The notes: generated from the sequence alone by a model not told the origin. Positions 44,419 through 54,033 are shown, numbered from the stretch's first letter. The stretch: 64,000 nt of DNA from CAVQBP01 sp963848195 (GCA_963848195.1 CAWKCY010000003.1:1-64000); one strand, 5' to 3'. Program-made: numbers and translations.

Positions 44419-45084
44419 TTAACTATGTGCTGCTAAAATCTTCATCATATCTTTTTCAAGCGTATCTTCCGGTGCCTCTACAATCCTACCTAATTCATGT
44501 CCATCTTTAGAAAAAATAAATGTCGGAACCAGGTCTATTTTCAAATCATCTAATTCATTATCTTCGGCTTTTTTATCCTCATCAACACAAATTATCTCTA
44601 CCTTATCCGAAGGATAACCTGCAGCATCAAGAACCTTAAAAAATCTCGGCACTTCTCTTCTGCTGTCGCTGCACCATGTTCCCATTACTATTTTTATTTT
44701 AACATCTTTTAAACCTTCTTTAACTTCATTTATTTTCGTAGAATCTATATTGTATAGATCGTACTCAGACATCCACCACCAATAGAAACTTGTATCTTTG
44801 AAGGCTTCTCTTGTACAATAACCGATGAGCATTGGTAATCCCGAATCTTTATCTTTTATAATCTTATTTATATTTTCAATCTGTTGTCCGTTAGAATCTG
44901 CAGTTGTACTATCGAATTTCTCAGTCATTTTATATTTTCTATAGAATTGGTTGAAGTATTCTCCGGTCTTTAATGTATGCTTGAAAGCAAGTTCCGGAAT
45001 GGAAATTCTGCTTTCAATATCTGCACTCATAGATGTGTCAACAGCTATAAGAATAAATATTACCGCAAAGAAGGTTTTTATCAT
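44419..45084 (-). CDS. Exported thioredoxin-fold protein with single-Cys WCSDS site
   Basis: A 221-residue protein with a signal peptide (IKTFFAVIFILIAVDTSMS-A), a helical N-terminal part, and a thioredoxin-like C-terminal domain (about 125-215). The active-site position reads MGTWCSDSRREVPRF, with the second Cys of CxxC replaced by Ser, followed by LVPTFIFSKDGHELGRI with the cis-Pro. A lone Cys argues against dithiol oxidoreduction and for a monothiol or structural role. Adjacent genes give no hint of partner. Confidence 0.85.
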   Translation of the reverse strand: MIKTFFAVIFILIAVDTSMSADIESRISIPELAFKHTLKTGEYFNQFYRKYKMTEKFDSTTADSNGQQIENINKIIKDKDSGLPMLIGYCTREAFKDTSFYWWWMSEYDLYNIDSTKINEVKEGLKDVKIKIVMGTWCSDSRREVPRFFKVLDAAGYPSDKVEIICVDEDKKAEDNELDDLKIDLVPTFIFSKDGHELGRIVEAPEDTLEKDMMKILAAHS

Positions 45085-45173
45085 GATAGTTTTTCATTTT
45101 CTGTTAAAAAATCTATAACAATTATATTTATTTCTATTTGGATAAATCTTTAATTGTTATTTAAATTATTTCA

Positions 45174-45246
45174 AAATCCCTTTAGGGATTAAATATCTAT
45201 AGAATATTTATTTCCCCTTGAAAAAAAGTCCCGCTAGGGACTATAT
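45174..45246. repeat. Dispersed palindromic repeat (TCCCGCTAGGGA type), copy 1
   Basis: TCCCTTTAGGGA, then AATATCTATAGAA, then GTCCCGCTAGGGAC within 73 bp. The same arrangement occurs at about 52726-52793. Copies lie in intergenic DNA only. Confidence 0.65.
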
Positions 45247-45265
45247 ATGATTCCCTAAAGAAATA

Positions 45266-46150
45266 TTAAAAAGAATTATTCCTTAAATCAATTCCCCACA
45301 AGAGCTTATTTCTTAAAGTTTCAAAATAGCTTGTTAAAGAAGTATGAACAAGCTTAAACGGGCGCGGACTTTTGTTTATCTTTATTTCGAGCGGCGGTGG
45401 AAATGTAAATACTCTTTGCCCATCACAATTAACCAGTACCTCTTTATGAAGTGATGTGATTCTAATTGTAATCGTTTCATCTCCCTGTAAAACCAAAGGC
45501 CGCATAGTTAAGCTGTGAGGAGATATAGGACTCAAAGTTATTACATCGGTTTTTGGGCTTACTATCGGTCCCCCGGTTGAAATGGAATATCCGGTTGAAC
45601 CTGTAGGTGTTGCTGCAATTAAGCCATCGGCAGAAAATGTTGTAACATATGTATCCCCGATATGGATCTCCATTTGGATCATCTTTGGCCAGCCCCCTTT
45701 ATCGATAACAATATCATTTATAGCATAAAGCTTCTCAATTTTATGTCCGACACATTCTCCGGTAATTACCATCCGTTCTTCAATATCATAATTACCTTCT
45801 TTAATTTCCTTAATAAAGATATCCATCTGGTTTATATTTACTTCTGCAAGGAAGCCCAATTTACCGAGATTAACACCCAAAACAGGTTTATTATGAAACT
45901 GAGCCTGGTATGCAGTGGCAAGCATGGTTCCGTCACCCCCAATAGAGATAAGCATATCACTTTTTTTACAAAGCTTTTCGCTTTCAATGAATTTACTTTT
46001 AGGTATTTTCTCTTTAATTAAATCTTTATTATCAGCTATAATATCCATCAGTAAATAATCAAAGCCGTTTTCCTTTAAAGTTTTTACTAAAGTAGAAATA
46101 ACTTCATATACCTTAGGCTTCGAAATATTTGCCACAATTCCTATTGTCAT
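45266..46150 (-). CDS. nadK: NAD kinase
   Basis: A 294-residue cytosolic enzyme making NADP from NAD. Motifs: ISIGGDGTMLATAYQ (GGDGT), LGVNLGKLGFLAEV, NDIVIDKGG, TPTGSTGYSISTGGPIVSP, LSPISPHSLTMRPLVL. Normal length. Nothing unusual. Single gene, with the polysaccharide cluster starting about 320 bp upstream on the same strand. Confidence 0.96.
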   Translation of the reverse strand: MTIGIVANISKPKVYEVISTLVKTLKENGFDYLLMDIIADNKDLIKEKIPKSKFIESEKLCKKSDMLISIGGDGTMLATAYQAQFHNKPVLGVNLGKLGFLAEVNINQMDIFIKEIKEGNYDIEERMVITGECVGHKIEKLYAINDIVIDKGGWPKMIQMEIHIGDTYVTTFSADGLIAATPTGSTGYSISTGGPIVSPKTDVITLSPISPHSLTMRPLVLQGDETITIRITSLHKEVLVNCDGQRVFTFPPPLEIKINKSPRPFKLVHTSLTSYFETLRNKLLWGIDLRNNSF

Positions 46151-46185
46151 ATTGTGCTCACAATAATAAAATAAAATTACTATTC

Positions 46186-46456
46186 ACTGAAGTTACGCAA
46201 AACTTCCCCCTCTCCTTACTAAGGAGAGGGGGCTGGGGGTGAGGTTAAAAACCCATAAAATTTTGCACCAATTAATCATATTATATTTCATCCCACCTCA
46301 TAGAAATCATCAAATGCCTGTCCCGCGAAGCCTATTAGGCGAAGCGGGAACCATCAAATGACAACCGAATGACCATCAAATGACAATCGAATGACCATCA
46401 AATGACAACCGAATGACCACTGAATGACTATCGAATAACCACCGAATGACCATCAA
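46186..46456. repeat. Composite repeat region incl. 11-bp tandem repeat
   Basis: Three items share this gap: an ACTGAAGTTACGCAA end (46186-46200); CCTCTCCTTACTAAGGAGAGG with a G-rich tail (about 46208-46243), a common dispersed repeat; and a hairpin TCCCGC..CCTATTAGG..GCGGGA (46321-46349) followed by about nine to ten 11-bp units of the form ATGACCATCAA/ATGACAATCGA (46348-46456). No cas-like gene is near, and units are contiguous without spacers. Confidence 0.75.
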
Positions 46457-46472
46457 ACAAACTTCATTCCTG

Positions 46473-47231
46473 CTAACTATTTTTTTTAAATTCCCATAGT
46501 TTACAATATTTTGTAAAAACATATGCCGAAGAAAAGACAGCCAGTATAAATCCCTGGACTCCATCAAGGAATCCTCTTTTTATAATATACATTTTGATAA
46601 AAATAAAAAGAGGTCTAAGAACTATATCTGAAATTAAAAAAGATTTTCCTTTATTGAAAAGCTCTTCAGCTGCTAAGCTGGTATATCTGTTATATTTTAC
46701 AAAATAGTGATGTATATCGGGATCAGTATAGTGATTGATATCATTTTGAAGCTTACCCGTTTCACCTTTAAAAACAAGATGTTCGTGAACATCACTCTCA
46801 CTGAATTTAACTTCATTTTTATTGAATAACCGTGTAACCCTTCCGGGATACCATCCGCTGTGTTTAATCCACCTGCCCAGAAAAAAAGCTTTTCGGGGTA
46901 TGGAATAAGCCGGATATGATGGTAAATTATTTTTAAACTTAATTATTTCATCGGATAGTCCGGGCGTCAATTCTTCATCGGCATCAATCCATAAAATCCA
47001 GTCATTTGAAGATAAAGAAACAGCATATTGTTTTGTTTTTGCGTATCCCATCCATTTTACAATTTCATATCTAACTGTTTGAAATGATTTTACTATATCT
47101 AATGTTTTGTCGATGGATTGCTCATCAATCAAGATTATTATTTCATCAATGCAGCTTAACTGGCTTTCAATACAGCGTCTAATGTTAAGCTCTTCATTCT
47201 TTGCAATAATTATGGAAGATATTTTAAACAT
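46473..47231 (-). CDS. Glycosyltransferase family 2 (WaaE/KdtX-like)
   Basis: A 252-residue GT-A enzyme: ISSIIIAKNEELNIRRCIESQL, DEQSIDKTLDIVKSF, ILWIDADEELTP (the DxD-like metal site) and AYSIPRKAFFLGRWIKHSGWYPG. Similar to enzymes adding glucose or heptose to lipopolysaccharide core. A hydrophobic segment sits near the C-terminus (FLDGVQGFILAVFSSAYVF). It overlaps the upstream GT9 gene by 8 bp. Confidence 0.9.
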   Translation of the reverse strand: MFKISSIIIAKNEELNIRRCIESQLSCIDEIIILIDEQSIDKTLDIVKSFQTVRYEIVKWMGYAKTKQYAVSLSSNDWILWIDADEELTPGLSDEIIKFKNNLPSYPAYSIPRKAFFLGRWIKHSGWYPGRVTRLFNKNEVKFSESDVHEHLVFKGETGKLQNDINHYTDPDIHHYFVKYNRYTSLAAEELFNKGKSFLISDIVLRPLFIFIKMYIIKRGFLDGVQGFILAVFSSAYVFTKYCKLWEFKKNS

Positions 47232-48375
47232 TTATCAATTTATTTATTAAATCTATCACCTTTTCAGGCTTTATTGTATTAATATCTAACTTTGAACTAA
47301 ATCTATATTTATCCGCATCAAAATTCCTATCTTCCATTATTTCTTCCGGGTAAACATAGTATGCACATTCGAATATTTCTTTTGGATAAGGGTGAAACCG
47401 GTTATAGTATGCGCCATTTGAAATACAAATAAATTTAGTATTGACCGCAGCAGCAAAATGCACCGCGCTGGTTTCATTTGAAATCAATAATTTTGAATTT
47501 GCCATCAGCTTAGCCATATCCAACAGAGAAGTTGAACCGGTTGTAATAATAACCCTTTCTGATTTCAAATTATCCCAGATATATTGAGAAAGAAAAATTT
47601 CTTTTTTTGACCCGTCGATTACGATATCAAATGTAGTATTCTTTAAGATATATCTTGCGATTTCTAAAAAATTATTTATATCCCATCTTCTTTCTTTTGT
47701 GCTTCCGCCGGGAAAGAGTACTACATAATTTTTAGTTTTCAGTTTATCAAAAGTAATTTTTGATGTATCTATTGAAGGTTTTTTAATCTCAACTTTTTCT
47801 CCAAGCAGACTCTGAAAAAATTCTTTATTGCGAAGAAATTCAAATAAATTATCTGAGCTGGAAGTAATCAGCCTTGTGTACCACTTATCGGAAAAAAGAT
47901 TCCTTTTCCATTTTGCATGTTTATCGAGTGAACCTTTATTGCCTATTCTTTCTTTTGCTCCTGTTACCTTTATTATTTCATCTCCAAAGAGAACCTCTCT
48001 GGAATATGTGGTCTCAATAGCAGCTTCAAATCCATAATTATGTATTTCTTTTAATATTTTATATTTATAAAACATATTGCCGTAAAATTCTTTTCTGTCA
48101 ATCCAGATAAAGTTTTCAATAATATCATTGTCCAGGTTTTCTGCTAATTCTTTCCAGACTATATTACCACAAAGTGTAATCTTATAATCTTTATATTTTG
48201 TGCTATTCTTAAATATATTTAAAAAATTTCTGAAGAGAACATAATCTCCAATCGCATCAAGTCTGATTATAAGCACAGTTGCGGGTACTAATTTATTTTT
48301 ATTCATCTTTATTAAAGGATGAATGATTAAAAACAATAAAAAGTTAAACATGTTTTTAATTTTAATAATCATCAT
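47224..48375 (-). CDS. Glycosyltransferase family 9 (heptosyltransferase-like)
   Basis: A 383-residue GT-B enzyme. IIRLDAIGDYVLFRNFL is the ADP-heptosyltransferase N-terminal signature, and YVVLFPGGSTKERRWDINNFLEIA and SNETSAVHFAAAVNTKFI form the nucleotide-sugar site. An ATG farther in (MNKNKLVPATV) could be the real start. Probably extends an LPS-like core. The preceding intergenic DNA contains the AAGTCAAAAG tract seen inside mazG. Confidence 0.9.
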   Translation of the reverse strand: MMIIKIKNMFNFLLFLIIHPLIKMNKNKLVPATVLIIRLDAIGDYVLFRNFLNIFKNSTKYKDYKITLCGNIVWKELAENLDNDIIENFIWIDRKEFYGNMFYKYKILKEIHNYGFEAAIETTYSREVLFGDEIIKVTGAKERIGNKGSLDKHAKWKRNLFSDKWYTRLITSSSDNLFEFLRNKEFFQSLLGEKVEIKKPSIDTSKITFDKLKTKNYVVLFPGGSTKERRWDINNFLEIARYILKNTTFDIVIDGSKKEIFLSQYIWDNLKSERVIITTGSTSLLDMAKLMANSKLLISNETSAVHFAAAVNTKFICISNGAYYNRFHPYPKEIFECAYYVYPEEIMEDRNFDADKYRFSSKLDINTIKPEKVIDLINKLINV

Positions 48376-48481
48376 GTTAAGTCAAAAGTAAAAAATCAAA
48401 AGTCAAAATAAATATCTTACCCCTATGAGGAAATTTTTAATAATTGGTTCAATGCAGGACTTACCCTTAGTTTTATTAAGT

Positions 48482-49264
48482 TTATTCATTTTGTCTTTTT
48501 TTTAATTCAAAGTGATCTTCCATTGTCCTGGATTTCAAAATTTTTCTAAGCATTCCGAATAGACCAAATTTATTAAGTTTTATTATTATATAGAATAAAG
48601 TACGATTCAATTTTTTATCTGTAAAAAGGTGAAGGTGTTCATAATTAAAAAAGTTAAGATTAAACTTATCTGCCAAAATCTGTAAGGTTTTTTGTGAATA
48701 AAAAGATATATGTTGTCCGTGCTCGAAGGCAAAATACCACCAATCACCGGGTTGTGGTATATTATCAGGAATTAATTCTGTAGAGAAAGCGATATTTCTT
48801 GAGATTTTTAACATTTCTTCTATCTGTTCAATAGGTTTGTTCAAATGTTCGAATACTTCAAATGCAGTTAGGAGTTCTATTTGTTTTTGTTTTGCAGAAT
48901 TATATTCAAAACCATTAGCTAGAATATTTTCGCAATACGGATCAGACCAATAAAAATTAAACCCCGTATCCCTCATCAATCTTGTGAATATTCCATAACC
49001 ACCTGCATAATCCAGAAATTCAGCATGTTTATCATAAAAAAAATATATTAATATTGTTACCAGCTTTCTGAAATATATATTCCGGTCAAGAATTCCTGTA
49101 TCGGAGATATTAATTGCTCTTTGATATGCTTCTTTCAGCCAAAATGGTTCTTCGGAAAATATATATTCGCAGTTAGCGCACCTGAAATAAAGGGCATCAT
49201 ATTTATTAAGTACTTTTACTTTGAACAAAACTTCAGCATTATGTCCGCAAATTTTACATGTCAT
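48482..49264 (-). CDS. SAM-dependent methyltransferase with zinc ribbon
   Basis: About 260 residues. The N-terminal zinc ribbon (MTCKICGHNAEVLFK ... YFRCANCEYIFSEEP) precedes a Methyltransf_23-type class I domain (FLDYAGGYGIFTRLMRDTG, LLTAFEVFEHL). ATG 49264 is chosen because the ribbon then begins at the start; the longer frame to 49360 overlaps the flippase gene with unlikely sequence. It lies in the polysaccharide cluster, so it may methylate a sugar or a nucleotide-sugar precursor. Confidence 0.87.
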   Translation of the reverse strand: MTCKICGHNAEVLFKVKVLNKYDALYFRCANCEYIFSEEPFWLKEAYQRAINISDTGILDRNIYFRKLVTILIYFFYDKHAEFLDYAGGYGIFTRLMRDTGFNFYWSDPYCENILANGFEYNSAKQKQIELLTAFEVFEHLNKPIEQIEEMLKISRNIAFSTELIPDNIPQPGDWWYFAFEHGQHISFYSQKTLQILADKFNLNFFNYEHLHLFTDKKLNRTLFYIIIKLNKFGLFGMLRKILKSRTMEDHFELKKRQNE

Positions 49265-49269
49265 CTTAA

Positions 49270-50637
49270 TTATTTTGCCCAGATACCGGTTGCTTTTTTG
49301 TTTATTATTTTTGAATACTGAATAGGTGCCCATACTGCCCCAATTCCTACACATATACAAGTTGCTGCTATAACTCCTGATATCCCCATCTCCAAATTTT
49401 TGGCAAAGTAAATTGATAACGGAATATTAATTATCGCCACAAAAATGGAATTGTAAAGCTGTAATCTGATTTTGCCAACTCCATTTATGAAATACGCAAA
49501 AATATTATTCCAGTTAGATACAATTGCAAAAAAACCCATAAGAATGGTTAAAAGCAAGGGAACTTGAATTTTTGAGTTTAACCAGATACTATAAAACCAA
49601 TTTGCAGCGAATATCATTATAATGACTATTAGGCTTAGCAGTATCCAGACTTTCTGAATTTTATTCATTGCATTTTTAATCCAGTCAAAATCATTCATTA
49701 CATAAGCTTCGGTATATGCAGACCACATTGGAGTGAGTATAACAAAAAAGATAATCGGTATATAATTGAAATATTTATATGCTATATTATATATGGTAAC
49801 ATCTGCAGGCCCAAATAATTGAGTAATTATCAAATTATCGGTTGCAAAAATAATTAAAGCGGCTATTTGAATTATGAAGAACTGTGTGCCCAATCCTAAA
49901 AGATCTTTAAGATTATAAAATTTAATTGCTTTGAATGAAGGGGCAATGGCCTTATACTTTTTATTAAAAATAAAAAATGAAGCAATCACAAATACTAATA
50001 CCGGAATCAATGTCGACCCGGCGCCTAAAAGTAAAATTGAAGGTGAAGTTATTTTTAAGAGTAGATAAATAAGAAGAACTGTCAATAAATTTATACTAAA
50101 ACTGAAAAATCCGTTCAATGCTGTCTTTTGATCTGCATTGATAATAAAAGTTAAAAGCCGTAAAACGAATTGGATTAAGAAAAATACAATTGAAATAAGA
50201 ATTAACGAATTCAGCTCATTTTTTAAATAAACCGGAGCCTTAAATATTTCGAGCCAATCGATAAATCTAAAAACAAAAAGAAAAATTATAACCAGTAATA
50301 AAATAAGAGATGAAAAAACCGCATATGTAGTGCTTACATAAATTTTTGCTGAACGAAGATCATTCTTTGCTAAGGCTTCAGCTAATTTATTTCTTAAACC
50401 GTTTCCCAGACCAAAATCCAGGTAATTAAACCAGGTTAAAATTGAAGACAGAGTTAACCATATCCCGTATTCTGTTTTTCCAAGATAATCTAAGGTGAGC
50501 CTGACTAATAGAAGATTAAAGATGAAATTAAAGACGTTAAAAACAAACATAAAAAATATATTCTTTTTAGCCTTTAACGATCTTGATGAATTTTCAAGAT
50601 TAAAAAAATTGATAATACTTGATAATATCTTTTGCAA
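49270..50637 (-). CDS. Polysaccharide flippase (Wzx/MATE-like)
   Basis: A 455-residue inner-membrane transporter of the oligosaccharide-lipid flippase family, with roughly 12-14 transmembrane segments. N-terminal FFMFVFNVFNFIFNLLLVRLTLDYLGKTEYGIWLTLSSILTW resembles RfbX/Wzx. It moves lipid-linked repeat units to the periplasm. It sits between a methyltransferase and a GT2. No Wzy polymerase is evident in the window. Confidence 0.9.
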   Translation of the reverse strand: MQKILSSIINFFNLENSSRSLKAKKNIFFMFVFNVFNFIFNLLLVRLTLDYLGKTEYGIWLTLSSILTWFNYLDFGLGNGLRNKLAEALAKNDLRSAKIYVSTTYAVFSSLILLLVIIFLFVFRFIDWLEIFKAPVYLKNELNSLILISIVFFLIQFVLRLLTFIINADQKTALNGFFSFSINLLTVLLIYLLLKITSPSILLLGAGSTLIPVLVFVIASFFIFNKKYKAIAPSFKAIKFYNLKDLLGLGTQFFIIQIAALIIFATDNLIITQLFGPADVTIYNIAYKYFNYIPIIFFVILTPMWSAYTEAYVMNDFDWIKNAMNKIQKVWILLSLIVIIMIFAANWFYSIWLNSKIQVPLLLTILMGFFAIVSNWNNIFAYFINGVGKIRLQLYNSIFVAIINIPLSIYFAKNLEMGISGVIAATCICVGIGAVWAPIQYSKIINKKATGIWAK

Positions 50638-50663
50638 TTATTTAACCATTAAAACAATGAAAT

Positions 50664-51473
50664 TTAATTTTTCCATTTATTCCTTCGCCACAATTTAACC
50701 AAAAAGTTTAAATGCAAATCGCTGAACACCTTCTTCAGCCAGGTTCGAAATATCCTTATAAAATATCCTTCTTTAGCCCTAAAGTCCCAGAAACTATATT
50801 CCTTCAAAGCTTTCCTATATTCTTCAATTGACTTTATTTCATTATTCCATGAAGCTCCGCCTGAATGCATGACAGCAATAGGTTCTCCTTTTAAATATTT
50901 TCCTTTATCTCTAAAATTCGGAATTAGTTTCTCGTAACGGATAATAAGTGCATAATCCATGGCATATTTATAAATTTCATCATAAAATCCATATTTCTCA
51001 TAAACTTCTTTTTTAATAAACATGGAAGGATGATTATACGGCATAGCTGTAGTTATAGGGCAGAGAAGGGGTCTTCTTATATTTGACCCGTAAAACTGAT
51101 CATTAAAATATATGTCACCATGTACAAATAAAATATCATTTTCCTTAAAAGCATCGGCAACCCTTTCAAAAATATTATCATTAAAGTATGCATCATCGCT
51201 GTTCAGAATTCCAATAATATCTCCTTTTGCAGCTTTTATTCCCTTGTTAAAAGCTTCCGAAATTCCGGAATCAGACTCGCTGATAATGTGCAATTTATCC
51301 AAAGAATTTATTTCTTTATAAATTTTATTTATGATTCCAACGGTATTATCTTTACTAAGATTATCGACTATAATATGTTCAAAATTTTCATAAGTTTGAT
51401 TTATGATGGAATTGACGTTTTTTTCAATTGTTTTCTCAGAATTAAATGTAGGGGTAACTATAGAAATCAACAT
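50664..51473 (-). CDS. Glycosyltransferase family 2
   Basis: A 269-residue GT-A enzyme: ISIVTPTFNSEKTIEKNVNSIINQTYENFEHIIVDNLS, SESDSGISEAFNKGIKAAKGDIIGILNSDDAYF (SDD metal site), FIKKEVYEKYGFYDEIYKYAMDYALIIRYEKL. The profile is close to WcaA/WcaE-like enzymes of colanic-acid type clusters. It heads the leftward half of the cluster; the divergent rightward genes begin 53 bp away. Confidence 0.9.
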   Translation of the reverse strand: MLISIVTPTFNSEKTIEKNVNSIINQTYENFEHIIVDNLSKDNTVGIINKIYKEINSLDKLHIISESDSGISEAFNKGIKAAKGDIIGILNSDDAYFNDNIFERVADAFKENDILFVHGDIYFNDQFYGSNIRRPLLCPITTAMPYNHPSMFIKKEVYEKYGFYDEIYKYAMDYALIIRYEKLIPNFRDKGKYLKGEPIAVMHSGGASWNNEIKSIEEYRKALKEYSFWDFRAKEGYFIRIFRTWLKKVFSDLHLNFLVKLWRRNKWKN

Positions 51474-51526
51474 CGGTTATGATTTAATGTTGTTTTAACT
51501 TTATAAGGGAAGTTACAAAATATATC

Positions 51527-52627
51527 ATGATTAAAATTGTCATTGATGCCCGGATGATTTACAATTCCGGCATTGGAACATATTTACAAAATATGATTCC
51601 AAATTTACTAAAAAATTACGAGTTGATTCTTCTTGGTAAGGAAAAAGAGATAAAAAGTTTCCCGTGGGCCGATAAAGTTCAAATCATTAATTTTGACAGC
51701 CCCATCTATTCTTTTTCAGAACAATTAATAATGCCATTTAAAATCCCCCGATGTGGTATATTTTTATCGCCTCATTATAATATACCTATTTTACCTGTCA
51801 GAGCAGAAAAGAGGCTTGTAATTGTTCATGATGTTTACCATCTGGCATTTAATGACAAATTAACATTATTTCAAAGATTATATTCCAAATTGATGATTTA
51901 TTCTGCTGTACATATATCCGATAAAATAATAACCAGTTCCCGGTTTTCTAAATCAGAAATATTGAAGTATGAAAGCATAGATGAATCTAAGGTAAGCGTA
52001 GTATATTTTGGTTTTGATTTTAAAGAATTTTCGAGCCATGGAGATGATTTTAATTCTGTTAAGAATAAATACAACTTACCGGATGAATATTTTTTGTTCG
52101 TCAGTAATATAAAACCTCACAAGAACCTATATAATCTTTTATCTGCACTGCAGATTATTCTTCAAAAAAGGAGTGGAATAAAACTGATAGTAGTTGGTGA
52201 GTACAAAAAACTTATAACTGCAGATAAAGAATCTTTTGGGCTTCTGGATAGAAACAGTTTATTAAAGGATAATACAATCTTTACCGGCTATATAAATAAA
52301 GAAGAGCTCGTCCTTTTATATAAAAACGCAAGAGCCCTGGTTTTCCCTTCTTTTTATGAAGGATTTGGTATTCCTCCGGTTGAAGCCATGGCATGCAGGT
52401 GCCCCGTAATTTCTTCAAATGCCGCATCCTTGCCCGAAGCTTGCGGAAATGCTGCATTATTTATTGATCCGCACAATATTAATGACATAGCAGAAAAAAT
52501 GCTGAGAATACTTTCTGATAATAACTTAAGAGATGAATTAATCAAAAAAGGTGAGGAAAATATAAAACGCTTTTCAAACGAAATTTTTTCAAATAATATA
52601 AATAAAACCTTAAATTCTTTGATCTAA
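51527..52627 (+). CDS. Glycosyltransferase family 4
   Basis: A 366-residue GT-B enzyme: IDARMIYNSGIGTYLQNMIPNL at the N-terminus, FVSNIKPHKNLYNLLSAL in the middle, and the C-terminal E-x7-E region FPSFYEGFGIPPVEAMACRCPVISSNAASLPEACGNAALFIDP. First gene of the rightward half. The divergent promoter region 51474-51526 is very short. Confidence 0.92.
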   Translation: MIKIVIDARMIYNSGIGTYLQNMIPNLLKNYELILLGKEKEIKSFPWADKVQIINFDSPIYSFSEQLIMPFKIPRCGIFLSPHYNIPILPVRAEKRLVIVHDVYHLAFNDKLTLFQRLYSKLMIYSAVHISDKIITSSRFSKSEILKYESIDESKVSVVYFGFDFKEFSSHGDDFNSVKNKYNLPDEYFLFVSNIKPHKNLYNLLSALQIILQKRSGIKLIVVGEYKKLITADKESFGLLDRNSLLKDNTIFTGYINKEELVLLYKNARALVFPSFYEGFGIPPVEAMACRCPVISSNAASLPEACGNAALFIDPHNINDIAEKMLRILSDNNLRDELIKKGEENIKRFSNEIFSNNINKTLNSLI

Positions 52628-52725
52628 TTTATTTAAGAATTTATTGTTCTAGTATTTAATTTCGTCCCTCTTCAATTATAGCATCACTTAAATTTCTTTT
52701 ATAATCTTTTAGAAAATTTCTAGCT

Positions 52726-52793
52726 TGTCCCGTTAGGGACATAATATCTATAGAAAGAAATCCTTCCGGGATAAATAGAGTCCCGTTAGGGAC
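52726..52793. repeat. Dispersed palindromic repeat, copy 2
   Basis: TCCCGTTAGGGACATAATAT-CTATAGAAAG and, 35 bp on, GTCCCGTTAGGGAC. Same element as 45174-45246. It lies between two GT4 genes on the same strand. Confidence 0.65.
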
Positions 52794-52879
52794 GAAATAA
52801 AAATACTATATTACATATTTACTTTATATATATTATTTTAACGTTCATTATTAAATAAAAAATCAATTATAATTAAAAG

Positions 52880-54022
52880 TTGTTTAATAAAAAGACCGCA
52901 ATTATACATGATTGGTTTGTAAGTTATGCCGGCTCTGAAAGAGTTGTTGAATCTCTTACAAATATCTGGAAAGATGCAGATGTATTTGTACTATTTAATT
53001 TGTTAAACGAAGGCGATCAGAAAATAGTTGTTAAAAATAAAATTCCAAAGACATCTTTTCTTCAGAAGTTTTCATCTATAAAAAAAAATCATAGAAAGTT
53101 CCTCCCCCTTTTCCCGTATGCCATAGAACAGTTTGATCTTTCGGAATATGATTTAATAATATCAAGTTCCCATGCAGTAGCTAAAGGTGTTTTAACAAGC
53201 TCAAACCAGCTTCATATCTGTTATTGCCATACTCCTATCAGGTATGCATGGGATTTAACCCATCAATACCTGAAAGAAGCAAATTTAACTTCAGGTATTA
53301 AAGGTACTATCGCAAAATCAATTCTGCATTATATAAGGATATGGGATTCAGCGACTGCAGTTAGACCAGATTATTATATAGCTAATTCCAATTATATCGC
53401 AAAAAGGATACAAAAAATATATCGAAGAGAATCAAAAGTTATTTACCCTCCCGTAGATACCGGAAAGTTTAAATGTGAATCAAACAAAGAAGATTATTAT
53501 TTAGCTGCTTCACGTTTTGTCCCCTATAAAAGAATTGATTTAATAGCTGAGGCTTTTTCCCGGATGCCGGATAAAAAGCTTTTAATCATCGGTGACGGAC
53601 CTGAAGAGGAAAAAATAAGGTCTAAATCAGGAAGTAACATTGAATTTCTCGGATTTAAGTCAGGTCAGGAACTGGTAGAGTATATGCAGAAAGCAAAAGC
53701 ATTTGTATTTGCAGCCGAAGAAGACTTTGGAATAATGATCGTTGAAGCCCTTTCATGCGGAACCCCTGTTATAGCCTTTAATAAAGGGGGAGCCTCGGAA
53801 TCAGTCATTAATGAAGAAACCGGTATTTTTTATAATGAACAAACAGCCGATTCAATAATTCATGCTGTTGAAAGATTTGAATTAAGTAAAAGGAAATTCG
53901 ATCCTGTTAAAATTAGTAATTCCGCAAAAAAATTTGACCGGAAAATTTTTGAGCAACAAATAAAGGATTTTGTAGATAATAAATGCAGCTCTTTCTCTTT
54001 TTGTCTCAATAGTTATAAATAA
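52880..54022 (+). CDS. Glycosyltransferase family 4
   Basis: A 380-residue GT-B enzyme. IIHDWFVSYAGSERVVESL is the N-terminal nucleotide-sugar domain signature, LHICYCHTPIRYAWDL is typical of the WcaI/RfaB-like mannosyltransferase branch, and FVFAAEEDFGIMIVEALSCGTPVIAFNKGGASES is the C-terminal E-x7-E motif. A TTG start at 52880 is the only one that gives the full N-terminus. It lies 11 bp before the sugar-phosphate transferase. Confidence 0.9.
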   Translation: MFNKKTAIIHDWFVSYAGSERVVESLTNIWKDADVFVLFNLLNEGDQKIVVKNKIPKTSFLQKFSSIKKNHRKFLPLFPYAIEQFDLSEYDLIISSSHAVAKGVLTSSNQLHICYCHTPIRYAWDLTHQYLKEANLTSGIKGTIAKSILHYIRIWDSATAVRPDYYIANSNYIAKRIQKIYRRESKVIYPPVDTGKFKCESNKEDYYLAASRFVPYKRIDLIAEAFSRMPDKKLLIIGDGPEEEKIRSKSGSNIEFLGFKSGQELVEYMQKAKAFVFAAEEDFGIMIVEALSCGTPVIAFNKGGASESVINEETGIFYNEQTADSIIHAVERFELSKRKFDPVKISNSAKKFDRKIFEQQIKDFVDNKCSSFSFCLNSYK

Positions 54023-54033
54023 TTGCCCATACT

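Noticed and set aside
46348..46456. CRISPR array
   Set aside because: Units are 11 bp and contiguous, with no unique spacers and no cas genes.
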